Numbered from the stretch's first letter, positions 38,101 through 51,236 are shown. The stretch is DNA of 64,000 nt from Cenococcum geophilum 1.58 (GCA_001692895.1 KV748288.1:161395-225394); one strand, 5' to 3'. The notes: generated by a model not told the origin, from the sequence alone. Numbers and translations are program-made.

Positions 38101-41100
38101 AGTAGAGTAATATAGAACTATATCTTACTAGTAGTAGTTAAAAGAATAGGATTACCTTATAGGTAAAAGGAATAGTTTTACCTATTAGTTATAATTTTAG
38201 GGGATCTAATAGCCTACGGAGGAAGTATTATTAACCTTAAAATAGGACCTATTTAGATAACTATTAAAGGGAGATAAATTAAGATGTCTTTTAATATCCT
38301 ACTATTAAGGAAGGATAAGGCAGTGCTAGAAATGCCTTAGTTAAAGAAATATAATCTAAAAATTAATTAGATTATAGGTTAGGTTAATATTAGAGATACT
38401 TAATAATGTAAGGTGCGATAATAAACTAAGTTAGTATAGTACTAGGCTGGAGCAATATATAAAGAGACTAAGTAAGGCTTAAGTTATATACCAAAAAGAT
38501 ATTATAAGTATAGTAAAAAGCTATAGGGCCTAGAAAGTAAAAAGTTAGTAGATTATATAGTATAGAACTATAAGATAGAATTAGAATTAGGAATAAGTTT
38601 AAGGTTCTTTTTAACTTATAAGCTTACTTAAGAGGAGTTAAAAGCACTTAAGGAGTTTATCTAAGAAAACTTATAAAAAGGATATATTAGACCATTGTAG
38701 TTATTAGTAGGATATCTAGTATTATTTATACTAAAGAAAAATAGAAAACTTAGGCTATGTATTAACTATAGATAGTTAAATAGCATTACTCGGAAGGATA
38801 GGTATCCTTTACCCTTAATTAGCGAAATTTAAGATTAGGTAGGTAACGCGTAAATCTTTATAAAGATAAATTTAAGATAGGCGTACCATTAAATTAGAAT
38901 TAAGGAAGGCAATAAATAGAAGGTAGCCTTTAGGTTAAGAGAAGGACTATATAAGCTATTAGTAATGCAGTTTAGATTAATAAATATACTATTAATATTT
39001 TAGAAACGAATTAATAGCGTATTAGGAGAATACCTTAATAAGTTTATTATGGTATACCATAACAATATTATTATCTACTTAATAATTAAGGAAGAACACG
39101 GGGAATATATTAAATAGGTTTTAAAGAGACTATAGGAGGAATAGATGCTAGTAGTAATTAAAAAATACAAGTTCTTTACTAGGAAGACCGATTTTATTAG
39201 ATTTATTATTAAACTAGGCCATATTAGTATAGACCTAAAGAAGATTAAAGCTATAGTAAGTTAGTAGGAACTAGAAAATGTAATATAGTTAAGGTTATTC
39301 TTAGGGTTTTGTAACTACTATAGAAGGTTTATAGTATAATAGTTAAAGAGTATTAAACTATTTACTAGGCTTATAAAGAAAGAGGAACTATAGGTATAGG
39401 GAAAGGAGTAAAAGAAGTTATTTAAGGAACTTAAGGAGCTATTTACCTAGGAGCCAATCCTTAAAATCTACTAATTAGGACTAGATACGGTTATAGAAAT
39501 GGACGCATTAGACTTTATATTAGGAGTATATTTGCTATAAAAATATAAGGATATATAGTATCTAGTAGCATACTATAGTTAAAAGATAATACTATTAGAG
39601 TTAAACTATAACGTCTATAATAAGGAGTTATTAGGTATAGTTATAGTATTTAAGGAATAGAGAGCATTTTTATAAGGCGTAGAGAAACTATTTATAGTTA
39701 AAATAGATTATAAGAACCTACCGGGGTTCTTAATAATAAAAGAACTTAATTATAAATAAATTAGATAGGTAGAGATGCTTATAAAATACTATTTTAAGAT
39801 TTAGTATACTAAGGGAACTAAAAATATAAGAGTAGACGCGCTAAGCAGAAAGGCTAAATTATAATATAATAAAAAACTATTAGGAGCAATACTACGTAAA
39901 GATAAGGATGGATTAATTAGATATAATTACCCTAAACTAGCAGCAACTTAAGAAAATAATAAATTAGAAAGAGCCTATAAGATACTAGAAAGCTTTTAGG
40001 TATAAAGAATTTTAGAGGTATAGCTAGAAGATCTATAGATGGATATATACGAAAATTAAGAAGTAAAGTATATCCTAAAAAGCATAGTAGAGCATTTTAT
40101 GGAAGATTTCTATAAGGGAATAACTTAAGGACATAACGGAGTAATAGGCTTAGTATTAAGACTTTAAGAAGAATATATTATTAGCGAAATTTAAGGCATA
40201 GCTAGAAAAGTAACTAAAGAGTATTTAGATTATTAAAGGAATAAACTAATAAGGTATAAGCTATACGGAGGGCTATAACCTATTAAAATACTAGAGAGAC
40301 TATAGGAGGTTATATTATAGGACTTTATTATTAAGTTACTAAAGTTAAGAGACCCTATTACTAGATAAGAATATAACGTAATCTTAGTAATAGTGGATAA
40401 GTTAACTAAATAGGGCTACTTTATAGCATGCACAGAAGAAATTTTAGCGGAAGATATCGCTAGAATTTATATTAAAGAAGTGTTTATAAGATATAGAGCA
40501 CTAAGTAAGATTATATTAAACAGAGATCTAAGATTTATAATAGTATTTTAAAAGGTATTCTTAGCGAAATAAGGAATTAAAGTAGTAACTTCTACCGTAT
40601 ATTATTTACAGACGGACGGTTAAATAGAAAGATTAAATTAGACGCTAGAATAGTATTTAAGATATTATATTAATTACGCATAGAATAATTAGGTATTACT
40701 ATTACTAGTTATATAGTTTGCATATAATATAACACTATAAGAAGGAATAGGTATATTACTATTTAAGGCAAATTACAGATATAAGCTAAGAATATCGTTA
40801 TTATTATAATAAGTGAAGAAAATAAGTAGTATAGCTAAAGAAAGAATAAAGATATTAATAAATCTTTATATAGACCTTATGGAATTAGTAAAAAAGGTAT
40901 AAGAAAGAATAAAAAAGTACTATAATGCTAAGAGATCTAAGGGACTAGATCTTAAGGAGGGGAATAAAGTATAGCTACTATATAAAAATTTTAAGAGTTA
41001 ATAACTAAGCAAAAAGTTAGACTATATTAGACTAGGACCTTTTGAAATTATATAAAGGATTTTACTGGTTATATTTAAATTAGACTTACTAGCCAAAATA

Positions 41101-41345
41101 AAGATCTACCCTATATAGTATATCGCGATACTAAAGCTAGTATATAGAAATGTTAAGCTACTAGTTTATAAAGTAGACACGTATAGAGGATAAAAAGAAG
41201 ATAAATAGTAAGTTTTAAAGATCGTTAGTTATAAGGACATTAATAATAAAATATGGTATAAAGTTAAGTAGATAGGCTATAATGAGACTACCTGGGAACC
41301 ACTATAGAATCTGAAAAACGCTATAGAAAAGGTATAGGAGTATTA
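35159..41345 (+). pseudogene. G4 gag-pol polyprotein, RIP-inactivated
   Basis: The gag ATG is at 35159. The zinc knuckle is at about 36155-36200 (GAYINYRKWGYYVKDY, Cys residues lost). A ~1.85-kb coding-like region with no known domain follows to about 38060. Protease lies near 38080-38160 (ALIDSRVIQNYIL), then reverse transcriptase 38590-39330 with the YxDD box at 39055-39066 reading YHNN, RNase H about 39480-39860, and integrase about 40060-41150 (VIVDKLTKWGYFIAC; IILNRDLRF, one catalytic-region change). The C-terminal chromodomain is at about 41200-41340 (YKVKWIGYNETTWEPL). Chromodomains of this group bind methylated histone H3 and steer integration to heterochromatin. Confidence 0.88.
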
Positions 41346-42089
41346 GAAGAAAACGGGTTAGGTAATATTAAGAAGGAGCTAAAGATAAAAGGATTAGTTA
41401 AAGGCGATAGAAGAGCCGGATTATTTAAGGGATCTACTATTAGTATATAAGCTGTTTCCGCCTCTTCTTAATTGGAATCCTTTTTAGCCTTCTTAGCCTT
41501 AAGTTTAAATAGACCTTGCTCTACTAGACAAAGCTCTTTTAAGCGCACTTTTTTACGGACCTTCACTAGATGGCTTAGGCGAGTATAAGTATTTAGTTAA
41601 GCTTTTAGAGCCTAAGACGCCTTATTAGAACAATGTTAAACCTTAGCGAGAGCCTTAGCTAGCTTACTCTCTAGTTTTTTAGCCGCTACCGATACGCGTA
41701 ACCCTAGAGGAGATTAAATAAGGAACTAGATAATTATAGAGAATAATAAGACGTGTATACTTAGCGTTAGAGACGGATTAAATATTATAGGACAATTATA
41801 TATTTGCTCGCGTATACTTAGTATAAAAAGAAGGTTAGCAACTAGATGGAGCTATAATTGTAATATATACTAACTTCTTCTCCGCATAATAAGAATAGGA
41901 TGGTATAACTTCACTAAGCGATAGAATAAACGTCACCAGCTAGTTATAATGATTAGACGTAAAGGATCTAATAAGAGGTATTAGGAATAATAAAGGTCAC
42001 TAAATTATAAATAGAAATGCTATACCTCTAATAGACGACTTAGAGATAGGAGATATCTTTGAGGATAAAGATAAAGAGGAGGGGGATGG

Positions 42090-42509
42090 TGTTACGGACC
42101 TTATATCGGCAGTAGTGTAACTATTAAGATTAGATATAAACGGGTTAGTTAAGATAGTACGGAAGGCGCTAGAACTAATTAAGCTATAGGATAAAGGGTA
42201 GCTAAGTTATATAGCTAGTTACGTTATAAGTTTGGAACGTAAGAATATAGGAATATAGGAATGCGACGTACCGATATACTAACGTACTAACGTACTAAAC
42301 CCTTTACTATGGGGAGGAGTTATATATTTAAGGACAGACGGTCTTTATAGATAGTTTTTCTTTTTTATAGTAAATCTTAGAATATAATTAGAGTTAATCT
42401 ATTAGGCAACTACTCTACTAGTTATTATTACGTTGTTGACTTCTTCTTTACCTATATACCCAGCCCATTAATAAGTCCACCGTAGTTCCTGCTATAAGGC
42501 TTCGTTATA
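42090..42509 (+). repeat. 3' LTR of gypsy G4
   Basis: 420 bp, starts TGTTACGGACC, ends TTCGTTATA. Uninterrupted, and provides the empty-site sequence (GCTAGTTACGTTATAAG) showing where the solo LTR entered the 5' copy. Confidence 0.92.
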
Positions 42510-44933
42510 TAGGTACTAAGATACGCCTATTACTTCTCTAGTCCTCTAATTGTTCCTTTAAATCCTTTAATATTATAATTAAGGCTCCCTTAATATAAGT
42601 TATAGCCTTCTCTATAATTAGGTAGTCCTAAATAACTCGTTTATTTAACTATATATAGAAATCTTCCTACTCGTTATTATGTCGCTATCTATACTAGTTT
42701 TAGTATAGCTGTTAAAGTATATACGGCTTGTCCGTAAGGAAGTATCTTCTTATTACTATATTATAACAGCCTTTTATATATTATTCTTTAAACCTAGTTA
42801 AAATTCCTAGATCCTCTTCGCTTTCCAGTTTAGTAAGCTACTTAGCTCTTAGCGTACCTACCCTAAACCTATTAGTAATCCTTTATATAGGTACTCTGTC
42901 CCTTATATAACCTAGTATACTAGTTTTCTAATCTAGTTTCTGTTTTTACTATACGGTAACTCTTTATCTAAATTCTATTATGGTTTCTTTTAGTTTTCGC
43001 CTTATAAGTAGATCCTTAAAGTCTTCTTACTTCTTAATCTTAGTTTATTTAATAGTCCTTATTTATATCTAGAAATCTTAGTTCTATAGGATTCTTAATC
43101 CTAAGCTTACTTCTATCTTAAGCTTAGCTCTAGCCTTAGTTTAACTAGACTTCCTTAGTATTCTTATCTTATCTTAAGAGTTTTAAATCTCACTTATCTC
43201 TTCTTAAAAATCTTATACCTTTAGGAAACTTCGTCCCGAGCTTATTTATATATTACTAAACTAAGCTATTACTCTACTCTATCGGTTATCGTCTATTATA
43301 GGTTCTTAAGCTTATCTTATCCTATCTTAGGAATCTTAAACATCTTATATCTCTTCCTAAGAATCTTAAGCTTTTAGCCTTTTACCTTTATTAAGTGCTA
43401 AAGTAGTTCGCTGTCCTACTTCTCTTACGTCTTGTAAAGCAATAGATATTATGTCTAGTGGGGTCTTAATCCCTATTAATGTTCCCTACTCTATAGTGGA
43501 ATTATCCTCTACCTCTTATATAATATCTTTAAGGTCTATATACTTCTAGTAAGCTGCCTTTATTACCTTATTGTTACTAAATATTTCGCCTATATTAAAT
43601 TTATTATCCTTAATATTTAATCTATAAGATAGTTCGTTGGTTTCTCTAAACTTTAATAATTTTAGCTCCTATGGCTAATAGCTTACGCTATACTTAGCGT
43701 CTTTATAAATTTAGTATGCGTTATTATAATAAAACGTAAAACTATTAATTAAACATTCTTTTGTTCCTTATAGTATACTATTATCCCTTTATATATATAT
43801 ATATCTTCTACTAGTCTTATTCCTTTTACTATATAGTAACTCTAACTACTCCTATAGTCCTTAATATAATAACCCTGTTTTTTATAATTTATATAAACTC
43901 CTTTTTTAAACTATTTTTTTTACTATAAAGTCCGCCTAAACATCTTCTACTATTAAGATCCCTAGTTTAGCCTCTGCTCCTTAGACCTTTAATTACTTAA
44001 TCCTTATCCTCTAGGTTTCTATAGTCGTTTATTCTATTTTTAGTTTTCTTTAGTACTACTTAGGTCTATTAGCTCTACGCTATACTATAGTTTTTAACTT
44101 TAACTTTATTGCTACGCATTATGCGCCTTATATAACTATAAAACTCTATTCTAACCCTTTTTAGTCTACTCTCTTTAGTAGATCCTATTATTAATCTTAA
44201 TTGCTTAATTAATTAAATCCCTAAGAGTATCCGCATCTTTTATTAGGATAATTACGTCCTAGACTTTTACTTTAAGTCCTTATTTATACTATACTATAAG
44301 CGCCTTATTATTCTATTTAACCTATATTACTAATATTTAAAACTATATCGTATACTTAATTGCTAAAGTCCTTTATACTAGATTTTAAAGTTTTTATTCC
44401 GCCGTAGTAGTTACCTCTAGGTCTTTAAATATCTGCGTTAAGCGTTCTATAAACCCATTCCAACTTAAGAATATATACCGTATCTCCTAGTTAGTAGTTA
44501 TTATACCGTGCTCTTATACCTCCATAAGGTAAGGCTTAAACTACTTAAGTATCCTTCCTATTAAGAACAATCCTATATAAGCGACTTAATCTATAAGCGT
44601 TCCTAGTTTAACTCCTTCCTATATAACCTTAAAGTATATTTATATAAGAAATCCCTTAAGTTTAACTTCTCCCCTAAGAATCGCTTAATTAAGGGTAACT
44701 TAACCTTCGCTACTCTAATTCCATTAATCCTTTCTTTAAGTATTTTATTATTGTCTATTAATTAATTAACTATTTCCTATAACTACCTAACGGTAACTAG
44801 CTAAGAGTTAGTATTTACTATACTAGTGTTGTTACCTAATCCCAAGGTAGTTACTGCCGCTAACGCTATTATAGCTGCTACTTTTAGTGGTATATTATTT
44901 AACTTATTAATACCGTAACCTTAGTAGTAAATA

Positions 44934-45352
44934 TATAATAAAGCCTTATAGCAGGAACTACGGTGGACTTATTAATAGGCTGGGTATATAGGTAATAAGA
45001 AGTTAACAACATAATAATAACCGGTGGAGTGGTTGCCTAATAGATTAACTCTAATTATATTCTAAGATTTACTATAAAGAGAAGAACTATCTAGGTAGGG
45101 ACTGTGGTCCTTTAAATACACAACTATACTCCTAAGAAATCCTCCTTATATGTAATGTACGTCTTATATATAAGGTACGTAAGTTCCTCTTATTCCCCTC
45201 ATTTAATATATAGCACGTTATATAACCTTAGCTACTATTCCTCGTCATATAGTTCTATCGGCTCTATCTTAGACCGTGCCTTAATTAACCAACTAGCTGC
45301 TTCCAACTCCTCTCCTAGTAGTCGTAACATTGTACTTAAAGCGTCCGTAATA
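44934..45352 (-). repeat. 5' LTR of gypsy G3
   Basis: 419 bp, matches the G2 LTRs throughout; begins TATAATAAAGCC where G2 has TGTAACGGAACC and ends GCGTCCGTAATA, all differences being C-to-T/G-to-A. The flanking TAAAA (45353-45357) would be one half of a target duplication whose partner was lost with the truncated end. Confidence 0.88.
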
Positions 45353-45363
45353 TAAAATAGTAG

Positions 45364-45650
45364 TATAGCCCTACTAATATAGCTCTATTTTAGTACTATA
45401 AAATAGGTCTTTATTTATTAAATATAAAGCTATATTAGTAGGACTATAGGGGGTAGCTATAAGACTTAAATTAAGGCTCTGCGCTGGCTAAGCTAACCCC
45501 TCTATTCCTAGAAATAAGCACCCCTTATAACTTTACTAAAGTAGCCCTAAATTATATAAATAAGGGCTTATTTTATAGCCCTATTTTAGCGCTATAAAAT
45601 AGGCCTTTATTTATAAAATATAAAGCTATATTAATGGGACTATAAGGGGG
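45364..45650. repeat. Hairpin-forming AT-rich repeat, two copies
   Basis: Copy 1 (45364-45453) has near-perfect inverted ends (ATAGCCCTACTAATATAGCT and AGCTATATTAGTAGGACTAT) around a near-palindromic centre (CTATTTTAGTACTATAAAAT). Copy 2 (45575-45650) has the same centre and right arm but a shortened left arm. A further AGCCCT...AGGGCT inverted pair lies at about 45541-45570. No coding sequence. It could be a MITE or a fold-back remnant. Confidence 0.6.
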
Positions 45651-45879
45651 TATATTGTTTTAATAGAGGGGGCGGTACGCATTGTGCAGCTTAGCGATTT
45701 TTACTAATATTTTAATAACGACAGTAGCGAGTTTCCTATTTCCCATAACCGACAGTAGTACGGGCGTGCTACCTAGAGGGGTACACACTGTATTACCTCT
45801 TACGTCGCCCTTTTTAGAGGGTTTTGGTACCTAACTTATTGGTATTTATCTATATAGACTAAGCTTAGGACCGTATTAA

Positions 45880-47660
45880 ATATTAAATAAGAACAAATAA
45901 TATATACCTAGTCTAGCTAGGTTTAAGTCTTCTTTTTCTTTAGTAGAGCTCCTTAAGTTCTAAATCCGTTTCCTAATTAGTTTAATAGGCGTTAGCTCTC
46001 TTATCTGGCTAATAGATTATAGGTAGTTAAAGGATAACGTCTTTACTTATAACTGGCTACTAATTATAGAACTGCTTAACTAGCTAATAAAGGCTCTACT
46101 TCTTAGAGTCTATTTTTAATAGATAATCTGCACCCTTATATAAACTAAGCCTATTTTTATAGCTTTTTAAATCTAATAGAAGTTAACGGACTCTTCTCTA
46201 TCTAGATTAGCTCCCGTTTTAGCTATAATATATCTTTAATATTTAGGCGGAAGTCCTTTTGTAAACCAGTATCCTTATTAGCTATTCTCTAGATTACCTA
46301 CCTCTGTAACTTTCTAGGAGATTAATATAAATTGCCTATAGTACTTACGCACGCTACTTAGTAAATTGTCCCTATACTATAGTATATAGGCTTTTAAGAA
46401 TTCTACCGTTTCTATTTATTAATAGTAGCTACTTTCTTAGTATTCTATTCTAAGCTTCTTTATAAGCTCTATCTAATTACTAGCTGTAAATTTAGGCAGA
46501 CTTCGGATCTATATCCCTATTTAATAACTATAGTATTCTAAAAGACTTTAATACTTCTTCCTATTTATGGCGTAATATTTAATATCTAGCTGTTTATACT
46601 ATTTAATAAACTTCGATATATTTTACCCTATAAAGTAAGGAGTTTTAATAGTTTCTGGGGCTGGTGTAGGCTAGACTATAACGTAGACCTTATTTTAAGT
46701 TATTGACTTCTAGTTATAAAGTACATCTAAATCTTCTTTAGGAGCTTATAAGTGGTCCTTATAGCTTATATCCTTTGTCTACTAAGGATTATTAGTCTTA
46801 GGTATTATAGGTAAACGCTATAGTAGGTCTACTTATATAGCTACCTAAGGTAAAAATGTCCTAGATAGCTGTCATAGTGTTGGTTTATACTTAGTAAAAA
46901 AAGCATAAATTTTAGTCACCTTTTTAAACTGCTTATTAATGCCTTGAGTTTAGTCTTCCTAAGAGAGTATAGAGTTTTTATATCTACTGCCACTGGGTCT
47001 TAATACGTTTATCTACTTTAGACTACCGTTATTCTATACGGTAGGGTGCTACTAAGCCTTATACTTTTACCTATATCTACTTCTTTACGGAATGCCTCTA
47101 AAGCTGCCGCTAATATAATCTAGATAAGCTAAAAGAAGATAAAGCTAAACTAGAATAGGAAGCTTTTAAGGGCAGATCCGATCTTATATGCTTATAACCT
47201 TGCTTAATATTATCTCCTTTATTTCTAAAGGGTAGCGCTACCTTCCCCTACCGCTTAATACCTTAGATCTCGTTTCTATTTAATTAATTAACCCTTAGCT
47301 TATTGCCTTTATATCTTTAATAAGGCTTTAGCCATACTTATACACGGGGGTAGTAAGATATTAGGTAACTCCAACTGCTAATTAAAGTTATTTAATTAGC
47401 TTGCTAGTTTACTTAATATTCTTCTATATAACTTTCCAAGGCCTTTATTACTCCTTGGCCTATGCGTTAAGTCTAGCTATCCATTTTTTAATATAATCTT
47501 TCTATTTAAGGTCTACCTAGTTTCCTTTACTATCCAATACTGCTTACTTCTCTACTTTTACTATTTTATCTATCTTGTCTGTCTAGCTAGCGGTTCTTTT
47601 ATAGTTGTAGTATATTTATGCGTGTCTTCTATATATATAGCACTAGACTTCTAATTTAAG
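45880..47660 (-). pseudogene. Retrotransposon gag-like relic
   Basis: A single minus-strand frame reads for about 580 codons with nearly only TAA/TAG breaks. Its C-terminal half fits fungal LTR-retrotransposon gag: YFIG-x-NISKFIK, a GxxIRSLPKFTASN piece, VRKYYRQFILIS, then GYWFTKGLPPKY and IAKTGANLDREESVNFY (between about 46700 and 46150). The N-terminal half is Lys/Gln-rich. No zinc knuckle and no pol region follow; the G3 LTR lies ~500 bp beyond, so this is a fragment. It is not closely similar to the gag of G1-G4. Confidence 0.5.
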
Positions 47661-47740
47661 GAGCTTGCTGTTATCCTTATATGGAATGCCTATAATATAT
47701 AGAAGTGTATAGCCTCTCTTAGATAGGAAGTTGTAGTGTA

Positions 47741-47783
47741 TTCGGTCGGTCAGTTAGTTAGTTAATTAGTTATAATTAGTTAG
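47741..47783. repeat. (GTTA)n microsatellite
   Basis: TCGGTCGGTCAGTTAGTTAG followed by imperfect GTTA/ATTA units. Lies upstream of the gag-like relic on its coding strand. Confidence 0.7.
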
Positions 47784-49324
47784 TAGAAAAGTAGTTAGAA
47801 AAAAGGAGAGAAAAAATATATATTATAGGAAACTGCCTCTCTATTAATGGCTTATAGGTTTATAATATCTAAGAAGGAGGGAAGCCGAAGCCTCTATAAA
47901 TATAGGAAGATGCTAAGACACTAGGCGTAGGATATTCTACCCCACTATAATACTATCGCGAAGCTTATAGTCGAAAGCTATATTATAGGTCCCTTTTTAA
48001 TAAACTATAAAGACTCTAGTAGGCTCTTATAAGCTCTAATTACTACTATTATTTAGCTTCTTATTAGCTTAATTATCCTTTTTAATTTGCTTAATTCGGG
48101 CTTTAATTTTAGGTTTTATATTCGTAATCTTCTCTTCTACTTTCTTTTAAATTTTATTACCCGGTTTAAACTAAAGTAGGTAAAGAATTAACTCTACTAT
48201 ATACTAGTATTTATTATCATAATAACGTTTTCCATATAGGTACTTTAGCGGTGGTTGCCTTTCCTTCTTCTACTTATCTGCTAATAATTTAGGCTTTAAT
48301 TTAGACTTTACATTTAGCAACTTACTTAACTTATCCTTAAAGGTAACTGCAAAGGATTTCTATAAGTTTTTGCCCTTCTAGGCGAGCTCCGTATAACGGT
48401 AGTTTTAGTATATTCTAATTAGTTTTAAAAAGCTAGAAAGCGTCTTTTTTCCTTACTTAAGCCTTTTAATCTAGTTTTTCTAATATTCTAACCAGTTTAG
48501 TATAATTAAATTAACTATATATATAAAGTCTTTTACTAAACGATTACTATTTACCTTAGGTAGATCTAGCTCCTTACACTTAGTGTATACTTCTCCCACT
48601 CTTATAACTAGACCTTAAAGTTCTAGTTCTAAGGCGCTTTCTTAGGCTTTATATACTAAGTAGCGACTTAAAGCTTTTAGGCGTTATTGGTTAGAGTAAT
48701 TCTCTACTTTAGCGACACCAAGACGTCGTAGGTGGTGTCGCATTTAAATATGTAGATAAGGTAGGTATGTAAGATTAAGCTTTGGATTTAACTGCGTAAC
48801 GTATTAAGAGCTAACAGCTGTTTTCTGTATAGCTTTACGTTATCCCTATAGTTAGCTTAGAGTATATGGAGCTTCCCCTTCTTATCCTTATCTAGCTTTA
48901 AGAGCTTCGTCTTCCGGCTATTAACATCCTTAGGTAAGGCTTAAATGGGTTCTTTAAGCCTTAGTAGATCAGTCTTGGGTGTTAATGGGCCGACATACTT
49001 CCAGAGACGATTAATATTGGCCTTTAACTTAATGACCTTAATCTATTCGTCCCAATTATTTAGGCTTATAAGGATAACGGATGAGACAATAACGGGAGTG
49101 GTATCTTGTTAAGAGGTTATTGTGGGTGTCTATAATCGAGATAATGATGGAAATCTATGGGAATAAAGGCTTTGAATTAAAGACGATGTAGTAGACGGCC
49201 CGGGCTTATAACTGTTGAATGGACGATTAGGAATGAGAACTCTGTTTGTTAAAGAGAGGGCTCTAGAAGCTCTCTATATACACAAGGTAGGTCTAGGCAA
49301 CTGAGTCAAATATTATAAGCAACT
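47784..49324. other. Unassigned sequence, decay decreasing to the right
   Basis: The first part is AT-rich with Lys/Leu-rich minus-strand readings and no recognised family. A short perfect stem (GCGACACCA/TGGTGTCGC, 48712-48720 and 48733-48741) is present. From about 48900 the sequence has more intact TGG/CAA-type triplets, marking the approach to the gene island. No gene could be supported. Confidence 0.35.
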
Positions 49325-49713
49325 GAGATAAATAGGTAACCTTTCACCACACATGCAACCTTACCAAAAGGTGGCGCCGCACTTCAAAACTTACGCATAC
49401 CCATCTTACCATCAAAAACAATCGATTTCCTAACTTTTAAGACCTAATTCTCACTGCCTAGCGAGCTAGAGGTGGATTTATTTGTCGTTTTACCCCCTTT
49501 TCCCCAGCAGAAAATTCTTCTTAGGGGTGGTCCTAGCTTATAAGCGAGGCACGGACAGGAATACCAAAACTATAACTACTACTACGAATACTAATAGGGG
49601 CTAGTCTTTCTACTACCTTTTAGCCTAATCTCCCCAGAAATCTTCTAGTAGGATTAGTAAGGAGAAAGGGTATAAAGATAGTAAAAACTAGAAACCCCCC
49701 TATAAGATATAAA

Positions 49714-51236
49714 ATGCCAAGGCCTAATAGGTCTAAAAAAAAACCTCCTATAGAAATAAGTGATGAAGATTCTACATCTACTTTTTCTCCCCCTTCTTCT
49801 TCTCCTGGCCCGTTTAGGATAGGAGAAAAAAGAGGACATCCTTAGTCTTCTCCTGAAAAAGAAAACCAAAAACCTGCAAAAAAGATAATAAAACTAACAA
49901 CTACTACGGATAGTATGCCTAGTATACCTCCGTCTTCCCTTTCTCCGGAAGAATATCTATACGAGGCTTTAAGAAGCCTAATCCGGCCTATAGAGGGCTA
50001 GAAGGAGAAGAACAAGAAGAACAAGTTGGACAGCTAGTGACTATAACCACACAATATCCTATAGGAAAAAACCCTTTGCAGAAGAAGAAGAAGAGAAGAG
50101 GGCAAAAGAGGTCCTTAGAAGGACTAGTAGAAGAAGTAAAAGCTCTCCTTTGCTCAGTCTCGCTGTTAGTAAGTACTTTTAGTAGAAACTGAGAAGATCC
50201 TCCCTACGTAGAGGTCCCACACCTCCTCACCATTAGACCCACTAGGACCTTCTTCTAGCCTTTTTCTTCTTCTCGAGGGTAAGAAAATCAGCCTCAATAT
50301 GACTAGTCCTATTACAGACTATCTCTGCCCAACTTTTATTCGTCTCTTGATATGGGTTTACTAGTCTCACTACCTAGCATTAGAATGCCTCAGTCAGCAC
50401 TATTGTCATTGTAATTGCATATAGTTCTTGTCCTTCTAATTACAGACGAAAAGGACCAGCTTAGTAGCTTCTCTATACGAAATAAAGTCATCAACTATTT
50501 GCATCAAAACTGCAAGTAAAAAAGCGAGTGTCTAGCCCGTCTATAGGCTAGAACTAAAGGAAAACAAAATATTCTCCTTACGACTACAGAAGAGTATAAT
50601 GCAGATTTCCTAATCACAGTATAAGGAGATCTGGCATAAACTGCTTTACCTTTCAAAGAGCAACAAAAACTGAACCACTGGGGTTTCAAGTTATTGCCCC
50701 TGGGCGGTTTCCTACCCTACCTTTCCTAAAGAAGGAGGCTCCTAAGCCTTCTAAAAGAAGAGATTGAGACTTTAATCCGTATAAGGATACAAGGACTACC
50801 TAAATGGATCTCATCTAGCGGAAAAAAAGACACAATCCACAGACCAGATTTGGCTCTATAGTTTTTTACTATAGAGAACGAAGAAAAAAAGACAAGAAAT
50901 CCTCAAGCAAAAAGAGATATCAATTGCAGGTACAGCTACTAAAGGTAGTAAAGTACCTTAAAGTCTCTCTCTACTACGCAGTGTAATAGCTGCCAAAAAT
51001 TTGGCCATACAGGAGGACAGATGCTCTACTAGGCCTGTAGATATTGTGCGGCTGCACATCTATCTAAAGACCACTGCTGTCCTACCTGCTTAATAAGCGG
51101 TAGGCCTTGCAAGCATACCACCCCTCTTTGCATTAATTGTAAAGAAAAACACTTTGCTAATAGTAGAGACTGCGAGAATCTTAGAGCAGCTAAATTAGTA
51201 CATAGTACTAGCGTAGAAAACTCTATGGAAGAATAA
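49714..51236 (+). pseudogene. LINE ORF1 (nucleic-acid-binding gag-like protein), frameshifted
   Basis: Start ATG at 49714 (MPRPNRSKKKPPIEISDEDS), a basic Ser/Pro/Glu-rich N-terminus. The C-terminus has three Cys/His clusters between about 50976 and 51180: CNSCQKFGHTGG, CRYCAAAHLSKDHCCPTC and CINCKEKHFANSRDC, as in Tad/I-clade LINE ORF1 proteins that coat the RNA. The second and third knuckles are nearly intact; the first has lost its last Cys. The stop is at 51234-51236. The span is not a multiple of three and several RIP-type stops occur, so it is inactive. Decay is milder than in the gypsy copies. Confidence 0.75.

Larger units (their letters stand above)
34479..42509 (+). mobile_element. 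Complete Ty3/gypsy chromovirus G4, nested in G3
   Basis: 8031 bp including a 220-bp later insertion in the 5' LTR. Both LTRs are 420 bp once that insertion is removed. Flanks are CAGGT (34474-34478) and TAGGT (42510-42514), a 5-bp target duplication with one C-to-T change. G3 homology resumes seamlessly after it. The interior has the same order as G2. LTR sequence differs from G1-G3 in the first ~300 bp but shares the end around GTTAGGCAACCAC, so it is a related subfamily. Confidence 0.92.
31950..45352 (-). mobile_element. Ty3/gypsy chromovirus G3, 3'-truncated and split by G4
   Basis: The two parts, about 31950-34478 and 42510-45352, are colinear with G2 when G4 is removed. It is on the minus strand: 5' LTR at 44934-45352, gag, the long gag-protease spacer, protease, reverse transcriptase (catalytic box at 32960-32971 reads YLND), RNase H, then an abrupt end near 31950, corresponding to about 21545 of G2. 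Integrase, chromodomain and 3' LTR are missing. It is more AT-rich than G2, so decay is more advanced. Confidence 0.85.

Noticed and set aside
48712..48741. GCGACACCA/TGGTGTCGC stem as an element terminus
   Set aside because: Perfect but only 9 bp, with no partner or target duplication nearby.
49654..49869. 71-codon Arg-rich minus-strand frame
   Set aside because: Reverse of the LINE ORF1 N-terminus, whose codons give an Arg-rich shadow.
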